DNA from: Rhabdornis inornatus
Taxonomy: Eukaryota > Chordata > Aves > Passeriformes > Rhabdornithidae
DNA length: 64,000 nucleotides
NCBI GenBank assembly: GCA_013397075.1
Contig: VWZS01003730.1
Span: 380,772 to 444,771, forward strand
Direction of reading: 5' to 3'
The notes beneath the pieces were generated by a model, which was given only the letters and a program-made list of their open reading frames with translations, had not been told where the DNA came from and ran no database searches. Both the position numbers and the translations under genes were made by a program. Within the stretch, counting starts at the first letter, position 1. Every line of letters begins with the position of its first letter. Below, piece by piece: positions 1 to 13,970 of this stretch.

Positions 1-23
1 TGCCTCATGCCTTTTCCAGGGCT

Positions 24-58
24 GTATGTATATATATATACATACTATATATAGTATG
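24..58. repeat. Two overlapping AT-rich perfect palindromes
   Basis: Bases 24-45 form a 22-bp perfect palindrome and 41-58 an 18-bp perfect palindrome. They share CATAC at 41-45. Cruciform- or hairpin-capable alternating TA sequence at the left window edge. Confidence 0.9.
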
Positions 59-3000
59 CAGTCATGTCCTTGTACATCTCAGCATTGCCAAATTACTCCA
101 ATCAGTTCCAGGTTGTTTTTTATCAAAACTTTGGGCTATAAAAGCCTAGTTCTGGAGCAGCTTCCTTTGTGATCCAGCAGTTTCCCATGTGATCCAGCTG
201 TGCTGCCTGCTGGAGCCATTAGCTCTGGGAGGAAGTTAGGGCATTAAACTGCTTCCATCTCAGTGTTTATTCCACATATGGGTACTCCAGTACCTTTATA
301 AAACACGTGTGGCAGATGTATCCCCCACATGAAGATGCTCTCCAGAGCAGAACACAGCAGCTCTCTCTCTGTTTTCTGTTTTCGAGTTGTACTTTATCAC
401 AGGAGAGCAAAACCATCATTATCAACAAGCAGCCTTAAACCTCAAATCCAGCTCTTCTCCCCAGCACAAAGAGCTGTTAGAGGTCAGTCTGGCTCTGTAC
501 AGCTTGGGCCTAATTAGGCATTGCAAACAAGCCAGAGGATAACCTGTGCTTTTATACTGAGTAAGGTACCAGTGAGATCGAGATAATAGCAGTGAGCTGG
601 GACAGCTTTGAAGGGCTGCCTGTAAATCATCTGCTACTAGAGGTGACTCAGAGCGTGTGTCCCCAGACAGGGCTCAAGTTGCAGTTTAAAGCAGCGATTT
701 CCAGCACTAAACAGAAAATATGTCACAGGAGATCAGAGTCCAAGCCAAAGCTCCGCCTTTAGGTAGGGCTCTGTGCTGGCAGCTGATGTGAGGAAGGGGA
801 GATTCATGGTGGTAAGAAAAGAAGATAAAGTGGTTAAATGCTTTGTGTGAATGGTTGGGATTGAAAAATGAAAAAACCCTTTTTTTTTTTCCCAAGGTCT
901 GCTCTTGTCTTGCTCTATGGCCTCAGGCAGGTTTGTTGTTCACTTGTACATCTCTCCACACAAATACTGAAAGAGTACATGATGTGATGGCCCTGATTTT
1001 ATCCCAGTGCTGTAGCAACATGCTTTCTAACAACACTGGCAGGGAAAGTAACAGCATTGTTTCTACAAGGACCCATGGAGCCACGTTTTATTCCCATGCT
1101 GCCGAAAGAATCTGCCTCCCTTAGGTACCTCCTCTCAGAGGCGATGCCAAGCTGTGGAGCTGCACAGAATAAAACTGGTTCCAGTGGCTTGAGGTGCATC
1201 AAAAAAACCCCTCACACTCAAAAGCAGCCACAAATCTGGCAGAGTGTGAGGCCACCACCAAAAGTGGGTGTCACACGATACCTTCTGCCACTCAGGAAGA
1301 GCAGGCTGTTTCTATGGCTACTACTGCCTTTTTCTCAAATGCACGAACCACTGGTGCTGATGAGATCATATTGTATGATAGAAAAAAAAAAATTACTCAC
1401 ATGCTGCTTTACACTGCAGCATTTGTTGAGCTAGTAAATATCTGGCTTCCTATGATAAAGACATTTTCCACTTAACGTATTTTTATAAAAGGGTATGATT
1501 TTCCTTGTCTCTGATTTATAAATGCATCCATTTTGGCCTCGAAAATCCTTGTTCTGGTTTCCATGGCAACAGGTCTGATTTTTGAGACTATTTCTTCCCC
1601 TTCATCTTGGGTGGGGAAGAGTTGCTGTCCCCTTCCAGTAGCAGTGCAATGGGCAAACAAAATTGTTGTCTTGGAGGAAAATCTGCAGACTTGAAACCAG
1701 AAACTTCAGCCAGATTTTTGAAACACAAGTGAAAAATGCACGAAAAGAACGGCACTGCTAACCTAGCACAGGTTTGAATCGGACTTTTTGTACATGAAAA
1801 GTCAAGTGCATATGTAATTCCAGGAAATTTTAGTCATATACCACCCAGTCATGTACTTAACAAACTGCTCTGCTATCCCTGAATAGCTCTGTGTTGGCAC
1901 ACAGCAAAATAACCAGACAAAGAGGATTCAGCCAGTCTGTTCATATTGTCACTTTACGGATTAATTAGTACTGAATGCACTTTATTATCTGAAATACACT
2001 CTCACCAGCTCTATTTTTTCCCTCAAGACATCCCGTTTGCAGTAGTGAACTGCTAGGACTGTCTGTTTCACAGATCATTCATGGGTAATGCATATTCCTT
2101 CAATGTGGAACAGTGCATTTGAGACCATGGGTTGTAAATAAATAATCCCCAGCTGCTCTGCAAGGAGCTTTCCAATGGATTTTGCACTTTTAACATTTTC
2201 AGGAAAAATGAAGATAGACAGCTGCTGGTACTCCATGGCTGAAGTGGTTTGGTAATTGCTCTTCTACAATGATAAAAAGGCCTTTTTTGCAAACTCCTCA
2301 GAAAATCTCTGGAGAGGTCTTGGTTGCTTTTCCCTGCAGAGAAGAAGCACAATGTACCTACATCCTTTTGGGTATATATAAGTACCTTCAAATGTGCTGT
2401 CCACTTAGGTTTCAGGTGAAACTTCTTTTACTTACTGCAGAGTTTTCTTAATTTATGTGGGTAAAAGGCATTATTACTACAGTGTTTAAGGTATCAATGT
2501 ATTATGGCATTATAATCTCATTTGAGCTGGCAGCAGCTTGATAAATCATTTACCCGTTCCTTGAACTAGTGTGGGATTGCTCCCAGTGTCTAATCCAAAT
2601 GCTGGAGATTCCAGCCCATCTTTTGAAGCAGAAATCCAAGAGTAGGTGAGGTATTCTTCGTTAAGACAGGAGGCAGGAGTATCTCATTTAGGATGTTTTA
2701 TCCACTCTATTGTAACCTGTCTGTAATTTATGTTCGAGGCTACTTTGTGACTCTGCTGTCCTCACCTGTGCAGTCCCTGACACATCTCAGGGTAAAGTGA
2801 GACTATTGCTGAAAGCCAAGAGCAGTTAAGAGTGAATCAATAGCAGGCACAACACAAAAGTGATTCAGTGATTGCCTTAAATAACCACGCACAGGTTTTG
2901 CCTTCTGTCATGACTAAAACATGCTGCCCATGCTGAGTCCCTCGAGGACAATGAAGTCACAGCAGCACCATTTCAGCTGTGCAGCCAACTAGAGACAGCA

Positions 3001-5449
3001 TAAGCACCCTCCTTTTCTGTGCCCTACCGTGACATGCAAAGGATTAAAATGTGAGTCATTTGCTGAAAAAATACTGAGCCTGAGGCATTAGAAAGGCTCT
3101 TAAGAAAGGTCTTGCATTCCATAAATATTAATTATGAATAGTGAAGAAAGCAGACAAAATTGAAAACAATGAAACCTATGCAATTCCATCTGCACTTTAA
3201 ACTTTTAAGATATCAACATTTCCATCTCTAAGTTGCTCTTACACTTAAAACACTTCAGTGGTTTTGTAACCCATTGGAAAATTTTTACCTTTCTAGGTTT
3301 TTTTATTTCTTGTGGTACAACTTCATGTGATATTGCACCCCACAAAAGTGCTGTGTTGAAATCCTAAATTTTGTTTGTAGCGCTGTCTGAATGGTCCTGC
3401 AAGTAATTAATTGATTCCTGCTTTTCATATAGCCCAGAGCAAGTTTAGAGGAAATAAATGTAACATGAGTTAGTCATCCTTAAATAATCTCAAAGCAGGG
3501 AGCCCTACATTATCAGCAGGCCAATAATAAGCTGCACAGTGCTATCTCCAGTGAAGCTTTGCTCGTGACTGCAAAGAAATTGATGAGCTGTCATTTATTT
3601 GTTTGTTTGCTTTTTCTCAGTGGGTGGACTTACTGTCTTCTTGCTGAAGTATCAATTGTTCTTGTAGAATTGAATAGTACTGTTTTAGGATTATGCATGT
3701 AGAGGCTAAGGTGGTTTGAGACATGATGAAAACTAATAAGATACCAACGCTGTTGAGACACCTATCTGTGTGATAGGTACTTTTTTTGTAGTAGAGATAA
3801 ATATTATGTTACAGGAACAGCAAAGAATGGGATTAAAAAGAATCAGCAGACCTGATCTAACCATTTAATTTTTTATTTTTTGCAGGCTTCTGCTTTCGAC
3901 CATCTGCTGTCTGTCAGGCATTGATCTGACCTCTGAGGGACAGAAATCCATTCTGTTCCCTGCCTGATCGTTCAAGGCTTTTTATCCTGGCATTTAAATT
4001 GGATTTTATTCAATTTTATTTCAATCCACTGTATCAACACTTAATGAACAGAAGCTCTCCCACTCTGCTCTGTGGCATCCCATTGTATACCAGCTTTTTA
4101 TTCTTGTGTGTGTGCTATGCATATTCATTTCCTTTAATCCTTCATGCTAATGTACATTTCTGTTTCCCAGTCTTTTTCTCTTCTTGATTATCATTAAATA
4201 CCTGGATGATGCTTAAATGTCAGAAAAACCCTGAGAAATGCCACATACTGGAGAAAAAATAGTTTATGTTTAAAAAGCTCCGAGCATGGAAATATCTGCT
4301 TCCAAGGCTGAGGGACTGTTCTGGCCAGCTCTGAAAAAAAAAAAAAAAAGAAATCTCTTGAGGGAAATAGGTTTATGTTGCTGGTGGTGTTTTGATTTTG
4401 AACTTTGATATTGAAATTGGAGGTTCAGAAATGAATCCTGTGTTCTCTCTAGTTCATCTCTGCCCTGACATGATAATGGGTCACTTGGAACAATCAGCTG
4501 GCTTCATTAATTATTAATCCTAACACATGGCAAAAGCAATCTGGAGATTTGCTGGATGTGTGGGGGTCTGTTGATGGAAATGTAAAGGGGGCAATTACCA
4601 GTCTGAAAATAAATGAGTGTGGCAAGTGCCAAAGAGAAGGGGGAATCAGGAGGCTTAGGTATAGCTGGAAGAATTAAAAGATATTTTATTCTACAGTCAG
4701 ATTTATATCTTAAGTTACATGAAAGTGAAAATTCCTATAGCAGGGCATGTAATTCACATGAAGATTGGGTTACTTGGCTGAGCTGTGATCTATGCAAATA
4801 TGCATTTATAAACCTTCACCAGAATTTTGATACTTGCTGAGTGCATAGGAAAAGCAGTGAGCTGTTTGCTTTTAGGAACTGATACCCAGTCAAGCAAGAA
4901 TACAACTCTCATCCATACAATGTAGTAGCTTTCTTGGGCATTTATGCTGAGAGGAGAAAATAGGAGTCTTGAGACACGGAGTAAGAGCTGCTGTATAACA
5001 CAAATGCTGTTTGAAGGGGACTTTTTATGTACACAGACCTAGCTAGTCTAATGAATGACAATGCTTATTGCCACTGCCGAAAGGGAAATGTGAGAATTTG
5101 CCCCAAAGTATGATATAATGAAAGGGTTTTTTTTTTCCCTATGGCCTCTCACTCTGCTGCACCAGAACATGAGCTCATGTTCTGCCTGTTCTGAAAGAGT
5201 CAAGGGCAGAAGGAGCTCTCTGTACATTTCTGTAGATAATACATTGGTGACATTTGTGCACAATAACATCATATTTGAATATTTAAAGAACGCTTCCTGG
5301 GAAAGTGGTGTGTTCCAAACCCCTGCCTGCTCTGTGATGCATTGCTGGGCTCTGCTGCTCTCCTCTGGATATGGTCTGGATTCAGCTCCCGGGTGAACTC
5401 CACCTCCCAAAAGCCACAGGCTCCCATGGCAGCAGAGCCATCTGTGACA

Positions 5450-5535
5450 GCTCCAAATACCTCATGCCAGTTTTTTCCTGCATTATCCAGCTCCAGATAC
5501 CTCATGCCAGGTTTTTCCTGCATTATCCAGCTCCA
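5450..5535. repeat. 40-bp tandem duplication, two copies plus six bases
   Basis: The 40-bp unit beginning GCTCCAAATACCTCATGCCA occurs at 5450-5489 and again, with only a couple of differences, at 5490-5529; GCTCCA follows. It lies within otherwise unique non-coding DNA. Confidence 0.92.
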
Positions 5536-8500
5536 GTGGCAGTGGAAGGCAAGGATAGAAAAGTTAACAACTACCCCTCTCACCCCCAAATTGCTGAGGA
5601 GGGCTGGCAAACCACGAAGGGATTTTTCCTGCTTCGGCTGCCACAGCTCATGTGATGCCACGGATTAATGGAGCTCCAGACTGTCTGATGGAGTTTTTCC
5701 CACAGAGCAAAATATTAACTAAGTCAATTGATTGCATTTTCATTTCTTGAGGGAGGTGCAGCCCACACATCCCATTGTGTGTGAGCACAGACAGTCTGCT
5801 GAAGCAATACTGTGTTATCTCAAGGGTGCTTTGTGCTGCATCTCCTGCCCTTGCCTCTGCTGTAAAAGGAAATGGAAATTCTTGTTCACACGACCTATCT
5901 GACAAAGAAATAAATTCTTGTAAAGTCAGCATCCCAAATTTAGGAAATTACAGTTTCTGCTGCAGCAAAATACTGTGATAAACCCTCATCCACCTGGAAT
6001 GTTTCCATAATCCACTACAGATTGCCAATTAATTGCATACTCAGTTCTATGTAATAAGGACAGATAATAGGCTGTATTAGTGTAAGTCCCTCAGGGGCAG
6101 TGGAAATATACATCACAATATTTCTAAATAGTGTATTTTTATTAAAGCAATGTCTGCAAGCTTCTGTCTGCTACTAGAAACCCATTGTGTGGGGAGCTGT
6201 ACGTGTAATGAAAGGGCAGATTTACAGCACACACTCCTATTAAGTGAAGCACTTAATTGCTTACTTCAAGTACCAGTTCAAATAAACTGATCTCATCTAT
6301 TTTCTAATTAAATGTGGGAAATTATAGTGTGGCTGGTTGGGACACAAAGTTTTTAAATCCTCTTCTAGAGCAGGAGGAACTGTAAAAAGTCTCTTATGCT
6401 GTTAAGATTAAAAGGAGACTGAAATCACAGAAAGATCCTTTGAACAATGGTGTGTGAAATATTTAGAATTTTGATTTTGCACACATAAATAAATCAATAT
6501 TTTTTTTTTTATTCCTAGCTTATGAAGAATCTTTTGTGGCCAGTTTGTATTTAGACTAATATTCCTATCAATTAAACCAATTACATAATGGGATGAGATA
6601 GCTTTTATACAAACACATATAATTCATTTTATTTGGATGAATTGAGCTTTTCTGTGCTCCACTGAACATAATGTTAATGATGACCTTTTCCTGCTTACAG
6701 GAGTTGTAATACTTTACAGCAGTGTTTCTGGGAAGCAACTTGATAAACAACAATTGTTCTTCAGAAAATAAAAAATGGGAAAATTGCTTTGGAAATCGAG
6801 TCAGATTGTCAGAGGATTATTAGGGTCTAAGGAAATTATGCATCTTTATTTCATTTATTGCTACACTTAGTTGATCTTGCATATCTGTAAGAACCACAAG
6901 AGAGTTGTGTACTTTTTCAGTTTAAAATTTTCTGAACATTTTGTGTGTGTGTTGTATAACTGGAACATTTTAGCACCCAAAGTTCTACTGCTGGGTATAG
7001 CTCTGTACCTCCAGGTGAAAATCACTGGAGATTTTCTCTGCAGAACTAGGGATGAATACAGAGTGTTCATTTTAGCTGGAATTACCTCAGGAAAGTCTTG
7101 GATTGCTCTGGAATGCCTGTGACTGTTACCTGTCCCAAAAACTGCCTGATGGTTTTCATGTTGATTTTTAACATTTTCTCATTCTCCTGTGTGTGAGTTT
7201 TTCAGAAAGGAGGAAGCTGAGCACTTTTAGAACAGTTTGCTGCTATGAAGAACCATTTTGTCTTTGCTGTTTCCTTCTCCTGAGGTTGTGGCACGACTGA
7301 TGAAGCAAAAATTCTCTCATGAGCCACTGCTTGTAAGGAGATGCAGAATGAAGCTGAGCCTCCCTGCCTCCTCATGTATTATAAACTCATGATAATTTCA
7401 AAGGATTTCACACTCTAAAAATAGTGTCCCCATGGCCCAGGGCCTCTAGATCTTCCTTATAGCAGGTGCCACACGAGTTAATCACTCAGCTCCACCTTTA
7501 CTTTTGTGCCATAGACTCAGTTTAGCTTAATTCCCAGGAGTGTCAGGCATTGCATTTGCTGGTTCCAGCAAGGGATATGTTATTTATTACCCCTGGAAGC
7601 ACAAAGCACTCATGTCCACAGGGAGGGTCAGCTTCCATTTAGCCTTCCACAAGCCCATATGCAACAGACATTAGTATTTTAGAATAATTTAGCTTTGTTA
7701 TGCTTCTAGGGAGAAATTACTTCAGTACGTTACAACTGGATAGATGTTTTCCTCTCTCTTAAATGCAAGGTTTGGGTTTTTTTTGCTGTTCTCAAATGGG
7801 TTTTGTACTATCAAACTAGAGAATCTTATTCCTGTAATCTAATCAAAGATGTTAATATAGAGAACAGTGGTTGCTAAGTAAATAGAAATGTGCCACTGTC
7901 TCTTTTCAGTACTGATAAGACTCTTTCCTTTTAGCTGAAACCCATCTGGGAAGCGTCTGCATCACGTGCAGGCACTTCCCTGCCTTGATAAAAGGTTGAG
8001 AAAATACTAATTAGAGCCATTTGATCTGGACTGGAATTAAAGTGCCTATAGAAACTCTCTCCCACAGTGCAAGATAAAACTACTGGTAACATGCAACAGA
8101 CCTCAGGAAGCTTCTTGCGCCTTCAAATAGAAGACGAAGGCTTCCTGGATCTAAAATCTGAATTTTACAACAGAATTCCACCACATTTTCTCTGTGCTAG
8201 AGATAATTTGTTCCTAGTTAGCATTTTATTTTTTTTTTAATTAACGAAAAGTTTTCTGTTTTGCTGCCCCAACTGAGCAATAATAAGAGCTGACAAAGCT
8301 TTTGTGTGTGTGTGTATGTGGAGATCTGCTCTGTATTTAACAAACAGCACTCTTCTCCCCCCAGCTCTGCAAACACACTCTTGTAAATCTGAATCAAAAC
8401 CCATTCAAGGACATTTCATCTTAAGTGGTTTCATCTTACTGTAATTACCTAGTCATGTGAGGCGTAGCGAAACAATCGTCTGCACAACAATGGAGATGAA

Positions 8501-11500
8501 ATAAAGATAGCCTCTAATTAATTCCATCTAGGTTATAATTAATTTTGACTGAGTTGCTCAGGACAATATCCTTAAGTCTCACAGGCTGCTCTAAAAGAGG
8601 GCTGATCACCAGCTGCTGCTCTTTGATTTTCAGAGCAGATGGGGCTATTTCCAGCTATTGCTTAAAAGGAAATGATGATGAGGAGGGTGGGGAGTGATTG
8701 ATTGGCTTTGAACAGACCTTGGGGTGAGACTGCTGCAGGACATGTTCTGTCTGAAAAGTAGATGCTGATAAGGTCTTTAAAAGATTTTAGAGATGTTTTG
8801 GTTTAGCTTATTCTTAATTTTGTAAGAGCCACTTTCTTCTTTATTAGCAAAAAATATGATCAGTGATGGGATGCCATGTCAGTAAATATTTCATTATATG
8901 CTTTCATTAAGTGGCATATTAATTAAGCATATTAAGTAGCATATAATGCTTTGGGTCACAGTGTTGAGAAAGGTGATGAAGGATATAAATATGAATGTTT
9001 CTAGTCCTTGCCATTTTGTAGAAACAAAAGATGAAAGATGTCTGTTGAGATTGTTCCTTTAGTTCTGTCTGTCAACAGAGAATTGTTTCCTACCTCATTA
9101 TACAACAGACTTTGATAAATAATGCTTTAAAATTAATTTTAGAAGTTCTGCCACTTCCTTTGTTTGCTGGCAAACTGCAAAATTCTCAGATGGATTTGTT
9201 GTTAGAAATTATTCATAATTTCTGGAATAAATAAATCCTGATTTGCTGGTAGACTGTACTCATTAGGAGTAATGATATATAAATTACCAGTGTGGCAATT
9301 TCTCAAACACCACAGTCTTTAGGGTCTCTGACTGGAGAGCATCTAGAACTACCTAATACCTGACATGGGTCAGCTCTAAATGCAAAAAATGAAACAAAGG
9401 TTAGAAACCAGCATTGTGTGACTATCTCTAGTAAAACACTTGTGTAAAAAGAGAGCAGATATGTGACAGCTGCAGAGCTAGAATTTTCAAAGCTGAGATG
9501 CGTCACCTGTAATTGTTAGTGGGGAGGGAAAAGTCAAAATTATTTTCACATTATTTCAACAGGACTAAATAGGAAGGCTGGGGATTTAAATGTTAAATAA
9601 TGGTGTATCAAATGTGTTTTCTAGGAATTTCATTTCAGTCTGTATTTTCCTGTGCTAAATCTGCTTGCTGTCATTTTGTTTTGCTGCATTTTCGTTGCTG
9701 TAGTGTACACACCATCCTACAAATTCCTGAAGACCAGTGCCACGTGCTTTTCCAGGTGAAAACCTCACAGAAAGCAGAGTTTAAAATCTTATATGACACT
9801 CCCTTTCATATGTGAGAAAAGAAATTAAATGAGCAATCCCTGTCTTGTACTGGGGTTTGAAACTGGTATGAAATGCTTTCACCAGTAATCATTTTACTGT
9901 GAATATGTGGCTCCAGTCCAAACCAGTTCTTGTTTCCTGTTTAGTCTGAGGGAGACAAGACACAGCTCTTTTTTTGGGAAAGCACTGGTGGGGTGTGTGG
10001 AAACACTGCCTGTGTTATCTGTTTGTGCTACCTTGAATGTGATAGCTGTTGAATCGTTTTTGTGCCTTTTTTTGTCCTTTCATTCTCTTGTTTGCCCTAC
10101 AGGTAATTTTCTGAACCCAATGAGTTCATTATAATGCTTTACTTTGCCTTTTCCATAATAGAAGACACATAGCTTAACTTGATAATTCTTGTATTGAGCC
10201 CAATAATAATTTTCCAATTGTAAGTATTTTTTTTTTGCCCTTTAACACAGGTGCCCTTAGAGTCCTTGGTTTTCCCAACTGTATTTTATTAATTATAGGC
10301 ATGTAAAAGTAAAGCTTGACACTGACTGTGTGGCTTCACTTGCTCAGTATCACTGCTGATTTCTTAGGGAACAGGCATGGCCCATCTCCTTTAGAAAGCT
10401 GTTACAATCCAGATGAGTCCATGTCTGTGTTTTGAAATAAATTAAGACTGCAACTAAGTTTTTTTCCCCACTTGAGTTCTGTCTTCTTAGCAAAATTGTG
10501 CTTCCCTTGCTTGCAGTTTTAGGCCCTGTAAAGCATTGTAGGGCAGGTTCCCTGCTCTCCTGCAATTCCCAGCCTGCCTGGACAACAGGAACACTTTGTC
10601 TCCTGAGACACCAATGTGCTGAATCAGTGGCGTCATGGTTTTCAGCCCAATATCTGTCCCCATTAGAGTGGGCAAGTAATTCAGCTTTTTGTTGAAAATG
10701 AGAACTTTTTAAGTGACTCACACATTTGTTCCATTGCTTCAAAGGATTGATCCATGCTGGCCAAATCTCCCATGGAAAGTTCAAGGGAAAATTCAGGGAA
10801 GACCAGCGTTTTTCAGAGTTTTTTGATGCTTGCTTCTGGCTTACTCAGGTATGTTGTTCAATTAGCCTTAATTCCTTTTCAGAATTATCTATTCTTAGGC
10901 TTCGTGACAGGAGCAGAAATCCTTCTCCACGTGCTAACAAATGGTCAGACATGCCCATGACTCATCACTGAATAGGCACAGGAGGCCTGTCCTTTCCAAG
11001 GTTTCCAAGATATTTCCTTGTTAAACTCTTTAGCAGAAAAAAGAAGGATAAAAAACCCATGTGGAACCCTGAAATGCCTCCCTGATAGTTCTCAGTGCTG
11101 ATACACAGCTTGTGCATCAGGTTGGAGCTTGGCCTCCAGAGCTGTAGAATTAAGTTGGTGTGGTGAGGGATCCACTAAATTTCACTTTTAAGCTGGTCTC
11201 CATCACAAAAGGAACAGATTCAGATGTGGGAATGGCTTGCTGTAGGACAGTGAAGAATTCCCTCTGTCACCCAGCTGCTTGTCCTGCATCTGCCTTGGGA
11301 GCTCTCACAGAAACTCTGGATTGACCACAAGCCTTCTAAGGGGAATAGTAGTAATTAATAAGAAACAATAACAATAAAGCTTTAGTTTCTAGTCCTACCA
11401 GGATCAGTTTTAAGGGCTCAGGCCAGAATCCTCCAAGGTCATCACAGTGTGGCTAATTATGAAAGATGATTAACCTTCTGACTTCGTATTTTGCGGGAGT

Positions 11501-11504
11501 GTGG

Positions 11505-11560
11505 GGTGCTTAGGGGGAAACTGAGGCACCCTGAAGTGACCAAGTTTGCTTGAAATGTTT
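11505..11560 (-). mobile_element. Possible MIR fragment
   Basis: GGGGGAAACTGAGGCACC followed by GAAGTGACCAAGTTTGCT resembles the reverse complement of the MIR region before the core (GGGGAAACTGAGGC...AAGTGACTTGCC). The match is short and diverged. Confidence 0.35.
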
Positions 11561-13505
11561 GCTAGAAGTTTGCTACAGCCAAGAGGAACAGACCAGCAGA
11601 ACAGAACAATAGCATGAAGTCTCTGAATATCTTGCTTAGCTCTTCTTTTTTCACTCTTTTTTGTTTCTGGACATTTGATTAATAAATTTAGCAAAACAAT
11701 GGGCTTGCTTTAGTTCCCTTCTCATTCCCTTTGGAGTAATCTACCAAACTCTAGTGCTTTTTGCACTGCAGTTTAAAACAGCACCAGGAAGTCTCATATC
11801 CTGTTCTCTGACTTTCTTCAACTTTCCTTTGAACTGTAACTCAGAAATAATTACAGCAGAAATAAATCATATGCATGTCTCTAGAAATGTTTTAATACTA
11901 ATGAGACAGTTTCAAAATTACTGGCTATGGAAATGATTGCGGTTGATTCTTCTATAGTGAAGCTCTTGACCAGCTTGTAAGTTTTGAGTATTGGTGAGAG
12001 ATACAGAATAGATTTTTGTCTTTTCCCTGTGAGTAATTTTTCACAGTTTCCAGTTAGGCTTCAAAAGGAACTTAGCCTGATCTCAAGAGAGAAACGCAGA
12101 AAGGAGAAGTAGACAGCCCACACCTTCCTGTTGATGCTTACTCTGCTCTTTGCAATCAGTGGCTCAGTATTGGTTAGTTCCCTCTTGGGCACAGAAAATT
12201 AGACCAGGATGATGTTTCAAGTTGCAGACACTGAAACCAAAGGCCTTTTTATGTTGTGCCACTTCTGTCTTCTTTGTCCACTTGAAACAGGTTTTTCCAA
12301 TATAAGAAGCTTACTTAACCCAGGGTTTAAGGCTATTTTTACCCAGTGTGAAATGTGCATGTAAAGAAAGACTTTGGAGATAGAGGACAGTACTTTGTTT
12401 TTACTCAAGGTCTCCTTTATGCTTGGGAAAGGTATAAGTATTTTCTGGAAAACTTAGATACTATTCAGATGTCCTGCATGCTCATGGTTTGGGTCAGCTC
12501 TTTGAGGGGCAAAGCTGCAGAAAAATTTGCAAAATTCCACTGGTGCAGTAATTCCAATGAACTGTAATGTCATTGCTTTGCATGGTCCCGATTTCTATGA
12601 CATTCTGGATCCTTATCTCTGAGATCTTACTGAATCCTATCAAATACATGTGGAAATTTCTCCTTCCCTGCCCTGTTTGACTGCTGCTCCTGCACTGTTT
12701 ACAATAATAAGGGCCCTCCTGTGTTCACCTCACATTAGCTATTAAAATTGCCATTATTTCATAATATATTCAAATGGAGGATCTTTTTTAAAACACAGCT
12801 CCTCAGCACAGCCTGGGGCGTCAGCACATCCCTTTGTGCTGTTTTTCCCCAGCGTTTCTTGGAGATGTTTATGTAGGTGCCAACTGGTGGGGTCAGGGTT
12901 CCAGAATTTAAAATACTGGTGCAGAGGTGACAGATAGGATTCCACAGCTTTCCCAGAGCAGCCATGGCACTGATACAGGACAGTTTCACTCCACCTTAAA
13001 TGCAAAAGCGTGTCTGTAACGATTGTGAGCTTTTAATCGCTCCAATTACCCTGCTTCCCCCATCCTGACAGCTGGCATGCACACGAGTCCCTTGTTAAGG
13101 CTTGCACGAGAGGTGGATTTTTTTTTTTCAGTCGAGTACATGACCACAGCACCAAGCACAGCCTCAACAACACCCAGCAATTTGCTTAGCTGGAGTTTTC
13201 TGAGTTTTTTTCACAGCAGATGCTTAATGCAAAAACCACTATAATGTGTAAGATCACTGCCCTTGAAGAGGATGCATCAACACCGAACAAACTGAATCCA
13301 GGGTGTTATTAAAATAAATAAAATTAATGATACCAGAGTTATCATTAAACAAGATCTTGGTTAAAGAAGCTGTGCTTGTAACTGGAGGTTTAGCAACACA
13401 GGCTATTTGGCTTTTGAGTCAAAAGTGAGTAAACTCTATAGTACCAGAGTACAAATGTAAATATATAGAAGAGAATATACTCTGTCATCCATAGAAGCCC
13501 TATTG

Positions 13506-13600
13506 TCATGGAATAGTCTGAGTTAGAAGGGACCCACAAGGATCATGAGTCCAACCCTTAAGTACTCAGCTTTGCTCTCTTGTAGCCTCTCCTGAATGGC
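13506..13600 (-). mobile_element. CR1 LINE fragment (minus strand)
   Basis: TCATGGAATAGTCTGAGTTA, AGAAGGGACCCACAAGGATC and GAGTCCAACCC on the plus strand match the reverse complement of a CR1 3' end. The first 50 bases are clear; the right boundary is uncertain. Confidence 0.8.
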
Positions 13601-13917
13601 CACTCTGTGCTGACTTGTCAAGCTAGGTTATTGTGGCTTTTTTTGGCTAATGGAGGTGGGTGCTTTTCTCTTTCTCTCATCATGAAAAGTCCTGCTATGT
13701 TCACAGAGAGTGTTCCTTCTCAAGTACTTGATGAATAAAGGAACAAAATCTAATCCTGGCTGCACTGAGTTTTCCCAGCAGTCATAACTTTCCTCTTTAA
13801 CACCTAAATCCCAGGTAGATCCCATTACTCTTACACAAGCTGAGTACCAAAGCCTGGAGGAGGGCTGAGGATTTCACCCTTTGGGAGGCCTCTCGTGACT
13901 TGGGATGGGTCAAGATG

Positions 13918-13970
13918 TAGTAACTTGCCAAAGACCAGAGTTGGGCTTGTATTTTTGACTTAGCAGCAAT
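13918..13970 (-). mobile_element. Possible MIR fragment
   Basis: GTAGTAACTTGCCAAAG followed by GAGTTGGGCTTGTATTTTTG resembles a diverged reverse-complement MIR core. It lies some 320 bp to the right of a CR1 fragment. Weak match by eye. Confidence 0.3.

Larger units (their letters stand above)
1..13505. other. AT-rich intergenic DNA without a supportable gene
   Basis: No open frame here resembles a known protein, and no chain of exons with splice sites was found. Homopolymers (A15 near 4335), short TAATTA-rich segments, a tandem duplication at 5450 and edge palindromes are the only structure seen. Segments near 2500-2560, 3480-3620 and 8460-8580 have the dense transcription-factor-like look of conserved non-coding elements, which needs alignment to test. 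Confidence 0.7.

Noticed and set aside
3893..3970. Possible terminal exon after a TTTTTTGCAG acceptor-like site, open for about 25 codons
   Set aside because: No upstream exon with matching donor, no recognisable peptide and no well-placed poly(A) signal; acceptor-like sites are common by chance.
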